Positions 34,075 through 43,469 of a DNA stretch of 64,000 nt are shown here, piece after piece; the first letter of the stretch is position 1; the number at the start of each line of letters is the position of its first letter. This DNA comes from Rhizobium sp. RU20A. GTDB taxonomy: Bacteria; Pseudomonadota; Alphaproteobacteria; Rhizobiales; Rhizobiaceae. The stretch is from contig NZ_FTMB01000001.1 of assembly GCF_900155885.1 (NCBI RefSeq), positions 992,001 through 1,056,000 on the forward strand. Reading direction: 5' to 3'. Below the pieces are notes generated by a model. It was not told the origin of the DNA, made no database searches, and saw only the letters and a list, made by a program, of their open reading frames with translations. The position numbers were made by a program, and so were the translations under genes.

Positions 34075-34103
34075 AAAACGGCCGGAGGACATGCCTCCGG
34101 CCG
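34075..34103 (-). terminator. Probable terminator of ilvC
   Basis: On the minus strand CGGCCGGAGG and CCTCCGGCCG form a 10-base stem with a 5-base loop followed by TTTT. It is about 215 bases past the ilvC stop, beyond the duplicated ilvC end and the 87-base repeat. Confidence 0.7.
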
Positions 34104-34121
34104 GTGGTTACACTCCTGCAC

Positions 34122-34208
34122 CCGTCGTGCTGGGGCTTGGCCCGAGCACCCGCAAGCCACTGATACGGCTTGCGAAATGGATCATCGGGTCGAGCCCGAG
34201 GATAACGG
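34122..34208. repeat. 87-base rhizobial palindromic intergenic element (copy B)
   Basis: Starts CCGTCGTGCTGGGGCTTGGC and ends GAGCCCGAGGATAACGG. The centre holds a hairpin GCAAGCC...GGCTTGC. Same length and end sequences as the copy at 31741-31827. Confidence 0.65.
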
Positions 34209-34235
34209 AAGCGGGCTTGGCATGCCGCTAGGTTC

Positions 34236-34269
34236 ACAGCCTTGTCGACGAGCTTGTTCTTGCCGATCC
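34236..34269. repeat. Duplicated fragment of the ilvC 3' end
   Basis: These 34 bases are identical to 34326-34359 inside ilvC (the codons for [11 protein letters not shown]), exactly 90 bases away, and lesser similarity extends into the flank. A perfect 12-base inverted repeat, CTTGCCGATCCC (34259-34270) and GGGATCGGCAAG (34303-34314), joins the duplicate to the ilvC end. It looks like a local duplication that altered the tail of ilvC. Confidence 0.8.
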
Positions 34270-34318
34270 CCGCACCGCCGAAGGCGTGCCAACGAGAGGA
34301 CCGGGATCGGCAAGCCGC

Positions 34319-35383
<1,065 letters not shown>

Positions 35384-35387
35384 TCAC

Positions 35388-36038
35388 TCAGGCCGCTGCC
35401 GTATCCCTTCCCGTCCCGTAGAGCGTCAGGAAGGCGTCGACCGCCCGCCCCGCCCGCCGGGAAAATTCCGTCTTCATCGGCCCGGCATCCTCGCCGAGCA
35501 GCATCCGCAGATGCAGATCCGAGACCACGAGGCCATAGAAACTCTCATAGGCGATCTCGCTCGTCTCGAAGCGCAGGAGACTGGCGCGCCGGCCCGCCTC
35601 CATCAGCGCGACCGCGCGGCGACGCACCTGCCGGCGGCCCTGATCCTCCAGCAGCCGGCCGAGCTTGGAGCCCTCGCGGCTTGCCTGCCCGATCGCCAGC
35701 CGGTTCAGCGCCAGCGAGACCTCGCCGGAGAGAACGTCGAGCAGATCCTGCGCAAAGCTCACGAGAAGCGCCTTCAGCCGCTCGGCAGACAGGCGACCAC
35801 CCTCGACCTCGACGCCGCGCACCTTGCTCGCCTGATAGGCGATCATGGCCGACAAGAGACCATCGCGGTCCCCGAACCACTTGTAGAGGCTCTCCTTCGA
35901 GCAGTTCGCCGCGCGCGCCAGTCCGGCCGTCGTCAGCGCCTTCTCGCCACCCTCGACCAGCAGGCCAAGGGCCACGTCGAGAACGGCTTCCTGCCGTTCC
36001 GAGCGCTCCGGCGCGTCGATGGTTATGGCGGTCTGCAA
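35388..36038 (-). CDS. TetR-family transcriptional regulator
   Basis: A 216-residue repressor. The N-terminal TetR helix-turn-helix (VLDVALGLLVEGGEKALTTA, AANCSKESLYKWFGDRDGLL) is followed by an all-helical ligand domain of the AefR-like type. I chose a TTG start because AGGAGGA stands six bases before it; an in-frame ATG 93 bases upstream would run through the operator. A perfect 14-base palindrome 37 bases ahead of the TTG implies autorepression. It may influence ilvC downstream or the exported-protein genes on the other strand. Confidence 0.85.
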   Translation of the reverse strand: MQTAITIDAPERSERQEAVLDVALGLLVEGGEKALTTAGLARAANCSKESLYKWFGDRDGLLSAMIAYQASKVRGVEVEGGRLSAERLKALLVSFAQDLLDVLSGEVSLALNRLAIGQASREGSKLGRLLEDQGRRQVRRRAVALMEAGRRASLLRFETSEIAYESFYGLVVSDLHLRMLLGEDAGPMKTEFSRRAGRAVDAFLTLYGTGRDTAAA

Positions 36039-36074
36039 GGCTTCCTCCTGCGGCGCCGCAGGGCGCCAAAATAA

Positions 36075-36088
36075 GTACCGTACGGTAC
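36075..36088. promoter_or_regulatory. TetR operator palindrome
   Basis: GTACCGTACGGTAC is a perfect 14-base palindrome, with a further overlapping ACGGTACGGT, directly before the TetR gene. The form ACCGTACGGT is typical of TetR-family operators. Confidence 0.7.
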
Positions 36089-36234
36089 GGTTCGCCTTAT
36101 GGCACCGGCCGGAGCTGCCGTCAAGCGACAAATCGCACCGAAAATGGTGAGAAGACCGCTAGCGACCGCGGACCCATCCCCCTGCACAGGCGCATGAGGA
36201 TGCGCTAGGACATTGGACATATGGAGAAACACGC

Positions 36235-36714
36235 ATGACCCCTGCCCGCATCCACCCCGCCCGTCGCCGATCCGCATCCTGGCTTGCGATCGGCCTTGCC
36301 GCCGTGCTCTTGCTCCCGCCCGTGACCGCCGAGGCCGGCAGCCAGGAGGATGTCGAAGCGCGGATCGAAGCCATGCATGGCAACATGGACGACTTTTGGC
36401 AGACCTTCGACGGCCTGCGCGAGAGCGCCAGGGGCCACGACGCGGAAAGCATCGCCGCCTTTGCGGAATATCCGCTGACGGTGAACGCCAATGGCGAGAC
36501 CTACGACATCCAGTCCGCCCGGGATTTCGTGGATAATTTCGATGCGATCGTGACACAGGATACGCTGGATGCCATCACCGGCGTCGATATCGGCGATCTC
36601 CTCGTCAATGGCGATGGCGTGGCAATCGGCGACGGCACCGTCTGGCTCGCGGCCATCTGCGACAATTCCGACTGCTCGGCCACCCACTGGGCCATCACCG
36701 CCATCAACAACTGA
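36235..36714 (+). CDS. Exported hypothetical protein 1 of 4
   Basis: A 159-residue protein with a long signal peptide (charged residues 1-14, hydrophobic core 16-30, cut after AEA near residue 34). The mature part looks like a NTF2/SnoaL-type or lysozyme-inhibitor-like domain: DFWQTFDGLRESARGHD, AAFAEYPLTVNANG and a late Cys pair (AICDNSDCS). GGAGAAACACGC precedes ATG. First of four consecutive genes for small exported proteins. Confidence 0.75.
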   Translation: MTPARIHPARRRSASWLAIGLAAVLLLPPVTAEAGSQEDVEARIEAMHGNMDDFWQTFDGLRESARGHDAESIAAFAEYPLTVNANGETYDIQSARDFVDNFDAIVTQDTLDAITGVDIGDLLVNGDGVAIGDGTVWLAAICDNSDCSATHWAITAINN

Positions 36715-36725
36715 GGCGGCCGCTC

Positions 36726-37049
36726 ATGCGCAGTCTTCTCGCCCTTGCCCTTCTCATCAATGCCCTGCTCGTCACGATGGCGGTGCCGCCGGTCCGCGCC
36801 GCCGACAGCCTGACGCCGCCCTGGGTCGGGGTCTGGGACTGCGAAGTCGCGACCTTCACCTTCACGCCGACGCATTACGATGCCGGGGAAGGCCCCATGC
36901 CGATCCGCGCGGCAACGGTGGATGACGGCGTCTGGACGCTGTCCTTCGACGACGACTACCGCATCAACCTCTCCGCCGTGACCAAGACGACGATGGAGTG
37001 GCTCTCGCAAGCGAGCGGCGACGGCTTTTCCTGCAAACGCCTGTCCTGA
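36726..37049 (+). CDS. Exported hypothetical protein 2 of 4
   Basis: A 107-residue protein with a signal peptide ending VRAA near residue 26. The mature part has two cysteines (WDCEVATFTFTP, FSCKRLS) and alternating aromatic and polar residues suggesting a small beta barrel. It starts 11 bases after the preceding gene, so the two are one transcript. No family recognised. Confidence 0.72.
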   Translation: MRSLLALALLINALLVTMAVPPVRAADSLTPPWVGVWDCEVATFTFTPTHYDAGEGPMPIRAATVDDGVWTLSFDDDYRINLSAVTKTTMEWLSQASGDGFSCKRLS

Positions 37050-37088
37050 CGGGGTATGGCGCCCCAAGGCAGCAATCGAGGTTTTCCC

Positions 37089-37460
37089 ATGAAGTCGCTG
37101 ATCCCCCTCGTTTTTCTGAGCGCATTGACTTTCTCTGTCATCGCCACCGGCGCTGCAGCTGCCGAAAACCGCTGCGGCTATATCGAAAATCCGACGCCCG
37201 GCAACTGGTGGCTGACGGATGCCGATGCGAGCTGGACGATCGGCACCCAGGGCTCCGATGCCTATCCCGATGGCTTCGATCTCGTCCCGGATATTTCGGC
37301 CGGCGACTACCGCGCCACCAATGGCAATTACGGCTACGCCTGTGCCTGCATGTCTGTCGACACCGACAGGGCTGACGAGCGCATCACTGCGATCTACAGT
37401 TTCAAACAGATCCCGCTGTCGCGCTGCGAGAAGGACCCGGCCCTGAACCGGCCGGAATAG
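37089..37460 (+). CDS. DUF4087 exported protein (3 of 4)
   Basis: A 123-residue protein. Signal peptide to about residue 25 (TGAAAA). The mature domain starts ENRCGYIENPTPGNWWLTDA and continues with NYGYACACMSVD and a last Cys, the DUF4087 pattern. Function unknown; periplasmic or secreted. It lies 39 bases behind the preceding exported-protein gene. I chose the inner ATG because the signal peptide begins there. Confidence 0.82.
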   Translation: MKSLIPLVFLSALTFSVIATGAAAAENRCGYIENPTPGNWWLTDADASWTIGTQGSDAYPDGFDLVPDISAGDYRATNGNYGYACACMSVDTDRADERITAIYSFKQIPLSRCEKDPALNRPE

Positions 37461-37560
37461 AGACAGCCTGTTTCCAGCGGAACGGCGTGGCGGACCAAAG
37501 CAGGTGAGGATGAGGACGAGGATGCCGAAACAGGCATCCGCAACCTCAAGGGAGATCACC

Positions 37561-37869
37561 ATGCTGAAGATTGCATCCACCGCCGTCCTCGCCGGCCTCA
37601 TCCTTTCCTCAACCGCCCTGCCCGGCCTTGCCCAGTCCTTCGACCGCGGCAACGGCAATGATCGCGGCGGCACCGGTGGTGGGCGCGGCGAGTATTTCTC
37701 CGGCGCATCGTCGGCGCCGGTCACCCATGTGCGCGCGCCCGGCCGCATCATTCTGCTGCAGCGCGGCGGCGCATACTGCGCGACCACCTGGGCCGCCCTG
37801 CACGACCGCCATGGCAAGCGCAACGCCATCCGCCACTGTGATGACCGTCGCCACATCGACCTCGATTGA
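37561..37869 (+). CDS. Exported hypothetical protein 4 of 4
   Basis: A 102-residue protein with signal peptide (residues 1-24, LPGLAQ). After it comes a Gly/Asn/Arg-rich low-complexity stretch (DRGNGNDRGGTGGGRG) and a basic His/Arg-rich end with two Cys. GGGAGATCACC precedes ATG. It may bind metals or polyanions; no family recognised. The 100-base gap before it has no gene. Confidence 0.68.
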   Translation: MLKIASTAVLAGLILSSTALPGLAQSFDRGNGNDRGGTGGGRGEYFSGASSAPVTHVRAPGRIILLQRGGAYCATTWAALHDRHGKRNAIRHCDDRRHIDLD

Positions 37870-37883
37870 TCGCCAATCCCTGG

Positions 37884-38348
37884 TCAGCGGGCGTGTCCAA
37901 CCGGCACGCCCGTCCCGCTTTTGAGCACCTCCATGGAGATCGACGCCGAGACGTCGAAAAGCTCCACCCGCCGCACGATCTCCTTGTAGATCACGTCGTA
38001 ATGCTCGACCCGCGGCAGAACGATTTTCAGAATATAGTCGTAGTGCCCCGTCAGCCGATGCGCCTCGGTGATCTCGGCGATCTCGCCGACCGTTTTGCGG
38101 AACAGCTCGATCCAGCCGTCCTGGTGATGGGCTGTCTTGATGAGCGCGAAGACGGTTGTCGGCACCCCCATCTTCTCCCGGTCGAGCACGGCGACGCGTG
38201 CCGCAATATGCCCGCTTTCCTCCAGCCGCTGAATGCGGCGCGCGCAGGCCGAGAGCGACAGGCTGACTTTCTCGGCCAGCTCCGAGATCGGCAAGGACGC
38301 ATCCGCCTGCAACAGGTCAAGCAGGCGTCGATCGCGCTCATCCAGCAT
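37884..38348 (-). CDS. Lrp/AsnC-family regulator
   Basis: A 154-residue regulator. N-terminal helix-turn-helix (DERDRRLLDLLQADASLPIS, SLSLSACARRIQRLEESG) and a C-terminal RAM effector domain (residues 68-150: TGHYDYILKIVLP). GGAGG is six bases before the chosen ATG. It is divergent from an amino-acid racemase gene, the likely target, and a short perfect palindrome lies just ahead of it. Confidence 0.88.
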   Translation of the reverse strand: MLDERDRRLLDLLQADASLPISELAEKVSLSLSACARRIQRLEESGHIAARVAVLDREKMGVPTTVFALIKTAHHQDGWIELFRKTVGEIAEITEAHRLTGHYDYILKIVLPRVEHYDVIYKEIVRRVELFDVSASISMEVLKSGTGVPVGHAR

Positions 38349-38377
38349 TGCCATCCTCCATCGTGACGAGAAAGTCG

Positions 38378-38390
38378 CGCGTAATACGCG
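38378..38390. promoter_or_regulatory. Palindrome between Lrp and racemase genes
   Basis: CGCGTA-A-TACGCG is a perfect 13-base palindrome 30 bases before the Lrp start. Candidate operator for the Lrp protein. Confidence 0.4.
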
Positions 38391-38507
38391 TCGACGACAG
38401 GAATTTATCGCTTGACCAGCCAAAAGAGAAGCAAACTTTGCAACCCCTTCGCGGCGTGTTCGGGCGATCATCAACCATCATCACAAAGCGCAAAAAGGGG
38501 ACGCGAG

Positions 38508-39224
38508 ATGAAGACCATTGGACTGATCGGTGGCATGAGCTTCGAGAGCAGCCTCGTCTATTACCGCATGATCAACGAGGCCGTTCGCAGCCGGCTCGGT
38601 GGCCTGAACTCGGCGGAAGTCATCCTTCACTCGGTCGACTTCGCCCGCATCGTCGCACTCCAGAAGGCCGGCCGCTGGGATTGCGCCGCCAAGGCGCTGT
38701 CCGATGTCGCCCGCGGCCTGGAAGCTGCCGGCGCCGACACGGTGCTCATCTGCACCAACACCATGCACCTCGTCGCCGACGCCGTCGCCGATGCCGTCAG
38801 GATCCCGCTGATCAACATCATCGACGAAACCGCCGCCAGCCTTTCCGCCGCCGGCTGCCTGAGGCCCCTGCTGCTCGCCACCCGCTACACGATGGAACAC
38901 GGCTTCTATGCCGAGCGCATGGCCCGCCACGGCATCGAGATCATGGTGCCGGACGCGGACGGCCGCACCCGCACGCACGAGATCATCTTTGACGAACTCT
39001 GCCAGGGTCGGATCGAAGCCGCCTCGCGCGACGATCTTCTCGCTCTCATCGAGACGGCGAAGGCTGCGGGTGCCGATGCCGTTATTCTCGGTTGCACGGA
39101 GATCTGCCTGATCCTCGACCCAGCGGCCCTGCCGCTGCCGGGCTTCGATTCCACGGAAATCCACGCCGTCGCCGCCGTCGATTTTGCCCTCGCCGACCGC
39201 GCGCAAGAGCGCCAGGTCGCCTGA
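38508..39224 (+). CDS. Aspartate/glutamate racemase family protein
   Basis: A 238-residue cofactor-independent racemase (YgeA/aspartate racemase type). The N-terminus IGLIGGMSFESSLVYYRMIN and the two catalytic cysteines in ICTNTMH (residue ~80) and LGCTEICL (residue ~190) are all present. AAAAAGGGGACGCG precedes ATG. Divergent from an Lrp-type regulator. The amino-acid substrate is not determined. Confidence 0.9.
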   Translation: MKTIGLIGGMSFESSLVYYRMINEAVRSRLGGLNSAEVILHSVDFARIVALQKAGRWDCAAKALSDVARGLEAAGADTVLICTNTMHLVADAVADAVRIPLINIIDETAASLSAAGCLRPLLLATRYTMEHGFYAERMARHGIEIMVPDADGRTRTHEIIFDELCQGRIEAASRDDLLALIETAKAAGADAVILGCTEICLILDPAALPLPGFDSTEIHAVAAVDFALADRAQERQVA

Positions 39225-39241
39225 GGCGAGGAAAGAACGCC

Positions 39242-39649
39242 TCAAGCGCCGTCGCTGTCGAACCGGCGGCGCGCATCCTTGATCGCGCCGTGATGCTCCA
39301 CCGACCAGTCGACCAGCACCCTCAAAACGCCGAGGAAGGATTGACCGAGATCGGTAAGGCTATACTCCACGCTCGGCGGTAGCGTCGGATAGACGGTTCG
39401 GGTGATGTAGCCGTCCCGTTGCAGGTCACGCAGCGTCTGCGTCAGCATGCGCTGCGAAATATCCGGGATCTGCCGCCTCAGCGCCGAAAAGCGCGTCGGC
39501 CCCGCCGCCAGCGACAGCATCAACAGCACATTCCACTTGCCGCCCATGCGGTCCACCACATCGCGCACCGGGCAATCGGACGCGGTGAAGCTCAGCCCCA
39601 TCACGGTCAGCACCCGCTCGCCGGCACTTTCGCGCACATGCCTGTTCAT
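39242..39649 (-). CDS. qorR: HxlR-family regulator, QorR/YtfH-like
   Basis: A 135-residue winged-helix protein. [20 protein letters not shown] with its single N-terminal Cys, then [20 protein letters not shown] and [20 protein letters not shown], is classic HxlR. The Cys near residue 25 is the redox or quinone sensor in QorR-type proteins. Divergent from the quinone reductase gene with a strong palindrome between them, the same arrangement as E. coli ytfH/ytfG. Confidence 0.88.
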   Translation of the reverse strand: MNRHVRESAGERVLTVMGLSFTASDCPVRDVVDRMGGKWNVLLMLSLAAGPTRFSALRRQIPDISQRMLTQTLRDLQRDGYITRTVYPTLPPSVEYSLTDLGQSFLGVLRVLVDWSVEHHGAIKDARRRFDSDGA

Positions 39650-39724
39650 GGCGGTTCCCTCCACGTAACCATCGCATGATTTTCTGCCTCCTTTACAAGA
39701 GGCCGTCAATTCCGAAATAAGACA

Positions 39725-39743
39725 TGGTCTCAAAAAGAGACCA
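39725..39743. promoter_or_regulatory. QorR/HxlR operator
   Basis: TGGTCTC-AAAAA-GAGACCA is a perfect inverted repeat with 7-base arms between the divergent qorR and qorB genes, 60 bases before qorB. Confidence 0.7.
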
Positions 39744-39802
39744 AGGACATTTCGCAAGGAAGACGCAAGCCGCGCTTCCCGGACGCTCAAGAGGAAAGAA
39801 CC

Positions 39803-40693
39803 ATGGGCAAGACCATTCTCGTCACCGGCGCTTCCGGCCAGTTCGGCCGCCTCGTCATCGAAAACCTGCTGGCCAGCGGCAAGGTCGATGCGAGCGACAT
39901 TATTGCCGGCAGCCGCCACACCGCCAAGCTCGCCGATCTCGCGGCGCGCGGCGTTCAGACCCGCACTGTTGATTTCGATGCTCCCGCCGAGACGCTGTCC
40001 GCCGCCTTCGCCGGCGTCGACACGCTGCTGATCATCTCCACCGATGCGCTGGACGCCAACGGAACACGCCTGAAGCAGCACAAGGCCGCCATCGCCGCCG
40101 CCAAGGCTGCCGGCGTCGGCCACATTGCCTACACGTCCATGCCAAACGCCGAGACCTCGCTGGTGACCTTCGCGCCCGACCATCTCGGCACCGAAGCAGC
40201 GATCAAGGAAAGCGGCATCCCCCACACGATCCTGCGCAATTCCTGGTACGTCGAAAACCTATTCCTCTCGCTGCCCGCAGCGCTCGCCTCCGGCACCTGG
40301 TACACCTCCGCCGGCGAGGGTAAGACACCCTACATCGCCCGCGCCGATCTCGCCGCCGCGGCGGCCGGTGCCCTGCTCATCGCTGGCGCGGAAAGCCGCA
40401 CCTACACGCTGACCGGCGACAAGGCCTATACGAACCGGGAGATCGCCGCGCTCGTGACCGCCATCACAGGCAAGCCGATCGCCGTCGTCGATCTCGACGA
40501 CGACAGCCTTGCCGCCGGGCTTTCCCATGCCGGCGTGCCCGAGGCCTTCATTCCCACCTTCGTTTCCTTCGATCGCAACACGCGCGAAAAGCTGTTCGAC
40601 ATCGTCACCGATGACGTTCGCACCCTCTCGGGTCGTGCACCGCAGAGCCTTGAACGCGTGCTCGAAGCCAGCAAGGCAGCTTTCGGCGCCTGA
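39803..40693 (+). CDS. qorB: NAD(P)H:quinone oxidoreductase QorB-like (NmrA fold)
   Basis: A 296-residue Rossmann protein of the atypical SDR family. The nucleotide motif is TGASGQFG (residue ~8), and [27 protein letters not shown] and [10 protein letters not shown] are typical of E. coli YtfG/QorB. It reduces quinones with NADPH and defends against electrophiles. AAGAGGAAAGAACC precedes ATG. Controlled by the divergent HxlR regulator. Confidence 0.9.
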   Translation: MGKTILVTGASGQFGRLVIENLLASGKVDASDIIAGSRHTAKLADLAARGVQTRTVDFDAPAETLSAAFAGVDTLLIISTDALDANGTRLKQHKAAIAAAKAAGVGHIAYTSMPNAETSLVTFAPDHLGTEAAIKESGIPHTILRNSWYVENLFLSLPAALASGTWYTSAGEGKTPYIARADLAAAAAGALLIAGAESRTYTLTGDKAYTNREIAALVTAITGKPIAVVDLDDDSLAAGLSHAGVPEAFIPTFVSFDRNTREKLFDIVTDDVRTLSGRAPQSLERVLEASKAAFGA

Positions 40694-40999
40694 GCATCGC
40701 CACGCGTTTGCTGTCTACACTCCCATTCGAGCCCCTCCCGGCGGCGGCCTGTCGCCGGGATTGAATGGTAGAGAGAGAAACCCGTGCAGCGCCCCGGCAC
40801 GTGCCGGTGCGTTCAACATGCGTCATATGGAAAATGACACTTGTCAAATTCCCGCTGACTGTGCCTATTCTGTGGACGCGAGGGCCAGAAATGGGGATAT
40901 GCCTATCCTCGTTGCTGCGAATCGACAGACTGTCGTGCGAGGACGCGCACATCCTTGCAGACGTGTCCGCATGTCGGGATCCAAAACGTAGAAAGAGCC
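40694..40999. other. Intergenic stretch with a GC palindrome
   Basis: About 300 bases with no gene I can support. The only clear structure is CCGGCACGTGCCGG (40794-40807), a perfect 14-base palindrome about 200 bases before the membrane regulator gene, a possible operator. Confidence 0.5.
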
Positions 41000-42112
41000 A
41001 TGCGCCAGGGGACCAGGCCAACTCCGGCGGATATCCGCAAAAGCCTCGACCGGGTGTTGTCGAGCAGCGTTTTCTCACGCTCCGAACGGCTGCGCGACTT
41101 TCTCTCCTATGTGGTCACGCGGGAAATGGCGGGCGAAGGCCCGCAGTTGAAGGGCTACGCCATCGCCATCGACGTCTTCGGCCGATCCGACGACTTCAAC
41201 GCCGATACGGATCCGCTGGTGCGTGTCCACGCCGGCAAGCTGCGAAAGCTGCTCGACCGCTACTATGACGAGGAAGCCGGTGACGAAACCTGGCGGATCA
41301 GCCTGCCGCGGGGCGCCTATGTGCCGTGCTACACACCGCTGACGCAAGCCACCATTTGTGCAGAGGAAGATGCTCCTGCGCCCGTAGCCGCAAATCCGTT
41401 GCCGCCGACCCCGCTATCGGACTGGCGACCGCGGCCGATGTCGTCGCCGATGGCGCTCCTGTCCTTTGTCCTGCCACTGGCGCTGTTTGCACCGCTCAGC
41501 ACCCCCGCACTCTCTCTGGACGGGGCGCGCAACACCCAGTTTGCGGCGCGACTGTCGCACGGTCTGGCCGATCCGGCGCAGGCGCTCCCCTTCGTCTCGA
41601 TCGCAGAGACATGGCCGTCCGGCGGTGTCGAGCGCCGGTTCGCTGACGCGATAAGGGCGGCCGCGGTCAATTACCGGGTGCAGGTCTATCCGACGACTGG
41701 AACCATCCAGCCGCCCTATGGCACGGTACGCGACATGCGCTTTTCCATCCGCATTCGCACTCTCAATGTTGGCGGCGATCTCGCCGTGGACCTCGTTCAC
41801 GATCCCTCGCACGACATCGTGGACACCCGGGTGATTTCCGCCGACGCCATCGACACTTCGGCCGACCTCACGTTTGAATCGACCACCCTCGCCGCAAGCT
41901 GGCTCAAGGTCACCGGCATGCTGTTTTCCTACGCCGAGAAGGCCGGGCTATCGAGCCCTCTGATGCTGTGCATGACGAAGACCAGCATCTACCACGCAAA
42001 GCTCACCAGGGACGCCTATGCCGCCGCCCGCTCCTGCCAGCGCGCGCTGCGCGGCCGCGCCAGCGATGATGCGCCGCTGGTGACCAATCTCAATCTGTTG
42101 ACGCCCCCGTGA
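41000..42112 (+). CDS. Membrane-anchored winged-helix regulator (ToxR-like layout)
   Basis: A 370-residue protein in three parts. Residues 8-110 form a DNA-binding-type domain (DIRKSLDRVLSSSVFSRSER, KGYAIAIDVFGRSDDFNADT, VRVHAGKLRKLLDRYY, ISLPRGAYVP). This module is widespread in rhizobia ahead of TPR or cyclase-like domains. One hydrophobic segment (MALLSFVLPLALFAPL) near residue 150 is followed by an extracytoplasmic domain with Cys in its end region (LMLCMTKTS, ARSCQRAL). It likely reads a periplasmic signal. No ligand or target is known. Confidence 0.75.
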   Translation: MRQGTRPTPADIRKSLDRVLSSSVFSRSERLRDFLSYVVTREMAGEGPQLKGYAIAIDVFGRSDDFNADTDPLVRVHAGKLRKLLDRYYDEEAGDETWRISLPRGAYVPCYTPLTQATICAEEDAPAPVAANPLPPTPLSDWRPRPMSSPMALLSFVLPLALFAPLSTPALSLDGARNTQFAARLSHGLADPAQALPFVSIAETWPSGGVERRFADAIRAAAVNYRVQVYPTTGTIQPPYGTVRDMRFSIRIRTLNVGGDLAVDLVHDPSHDIVDTRVISADAIDTSADLTFESTTLAASWLKVTGMLFSYAEKAGLSSPLMLCMTKTSIYHAKLTRDAYAAARSCQRALRGRASDDAPLVTNLNLLTPP

Positions 42113-42142
42113 CCTCGGGGAAATCGCGGCAATCCTGCGATG

Positions 42143-43270
42143 TCAGCGCACGATGGTGATCCGCTCGGCGGCGCGTGTGATCGCGGTATAAAGCCAGCGC
42201 TCGCGTGTATCGCGGAAAGCCCAGCTCTCGTCGAACAGGACGACGGTGTTCCACTGGGAACCCTGCGCCTTATGAACGGTCAGCGCGTAGCCGTAGTCGA
42301 ATTCGTCGTAACGCTTGCGGGTCGACCAGGGGATCTCGCCCTCGGTCTCCTCAAAGGCAGCCTTCAGCAGCTTGATCTTCGCCGCCCCGCGATCCATGTC
42401 GTCGTCTTCCGGGCGGATCATCAGGTTGATGCCGGGCTTGACGGTTTCCTTGGACGAACTCATCACCTGCCAGAGCGACCCGTTCAAAAGCCCTTTGGCC
42501 GGATCGTTGCGAAGGCACACCAGCTTGTCGCCGGATTGCGGATAGTCCGTTGCAAACCCTTTGAGCTCGCGAAGCCGCATATTGTAGCGCCGGCGCGTCT
42601 TGTTGGTGCCGACGAGGACCTGGTCTGCCTCGAGCACCAGCGGCTGGGTCACCTCGCCGCGCGGGATTACCTGGGCGGTGCCGTAGTCCCCATGCATGAT
42701 CTCCTTGCCCTCGCGGACCTGCATGGCAAGCTGGATGATCGGATTGTCGCGCGCCTGCCGGTGGATGTCGGTCAGAAGAAAATCCGGTTCCTCATTGGTA
42801 AAGAACCCGCCGCCGGAAACCGGCGGCAACTGGCCGGGATCGCCGAGAACGAGGATCGGCGTGCCGAAGCTCATGAGGTCCCTGCCCAGCGCCTCGTCCA
42901 CCATCGAGCATTCATCGACGATGATCAGCGCGGCTTTTGCGACCGGCGACTGGCGGTTGATGGAAAACATCGGCGCGACCTGCGTCTTGCCGGTCTCCTC
43001 GTTCTCCACCTCTTCCTCGCCGCGCGGGCGATAGATCAGGGAATGGATCGTCTTGGCATTGGAGGCGCCACGCGAGCGCAGCACCTGCGCCGCCTTGCCG
43101 GTGAAGGCCGCAAACAGCACTTCCCCATCGACATTCTCGGCAAAATGCTTCGCCAGCGTCGTCTTGCCCGTGCCGGCATAGCCGAACAGCCGGAAGAGCG
43201 GCGAACGCCCTTCCTTCAGCCAGCGTGAAACGGCCTTAAGGGCCTCGTCCTGTTGCGGTGCGAACTGCAT
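42143..43270 (-). CDS. RecD-like ATP-dependent DNA helicase
   Basis: A 375-residue superfamily 1 helicase resembling the core of RecD2/TraA but lacking its N-terminal domain. Walker A is FGYAGTGKTTLA (residue ~30), Walker B IIVDECSMVDE, motif III LGDPGQLPPV, and the C-terminal UvrD_C_2 block YALTVHKAQGSQW with YTAITRA. Length is well below RecD2 (about 700), so it is a compact form. Likely in DNA repair. I chose the ATG where similarity starts. Confidence 0.88.
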   Translation of the reverse strand: MQFAPQQDEALKAVSRWLKEGRSPLFRLFGYAGTGKTTLAKHFAENVDGEVLFAAFTGKAAQVLRSRGASNAKTIHSLIYRPRGEEEVENEETGKTQVAPMFSINRQSPVAKAALIIVDECSMVDEALGRDLMSFGTPILVLGDPGQLPPVSGGGFFTNEEPDFLLTDIHRQARDNPIIQLAMQVREGKEIMHGDYGTAQVIPRGEVTQPLVLEADQVLVGTNKTRRRYNMRLRELKGFATDYPQSGDKLVCLRNDPAKGLLNGSLWQVMSSSKETVKPGINLMIRPEDDDMDRGAAKIKLLKAAFEETEGEIPWSTRKRYDEFDYGYALTVHKAQGSQWNTVVLFDESWAFRDTRERWLYTAITRAAERITIVR

Positions 43271-43469
43271 GGTCGGGACAAGGCAGGATTCGGGGCGATC
43301 CTGCAAGCCAAATCGGCAGTTGCGATTGACGCGCAAGATCGCGCTTTGCTCTCCCCTTTCGATCGCGAAGGCCTTAAAGGGGGTGCGGGAGACCAATCCA
43401 AGGCGTTGACCTCAATCCGGCAGCAAAGACCGGAGGGAAACGAACCGGCACGGGAAACACGAAGAGATC

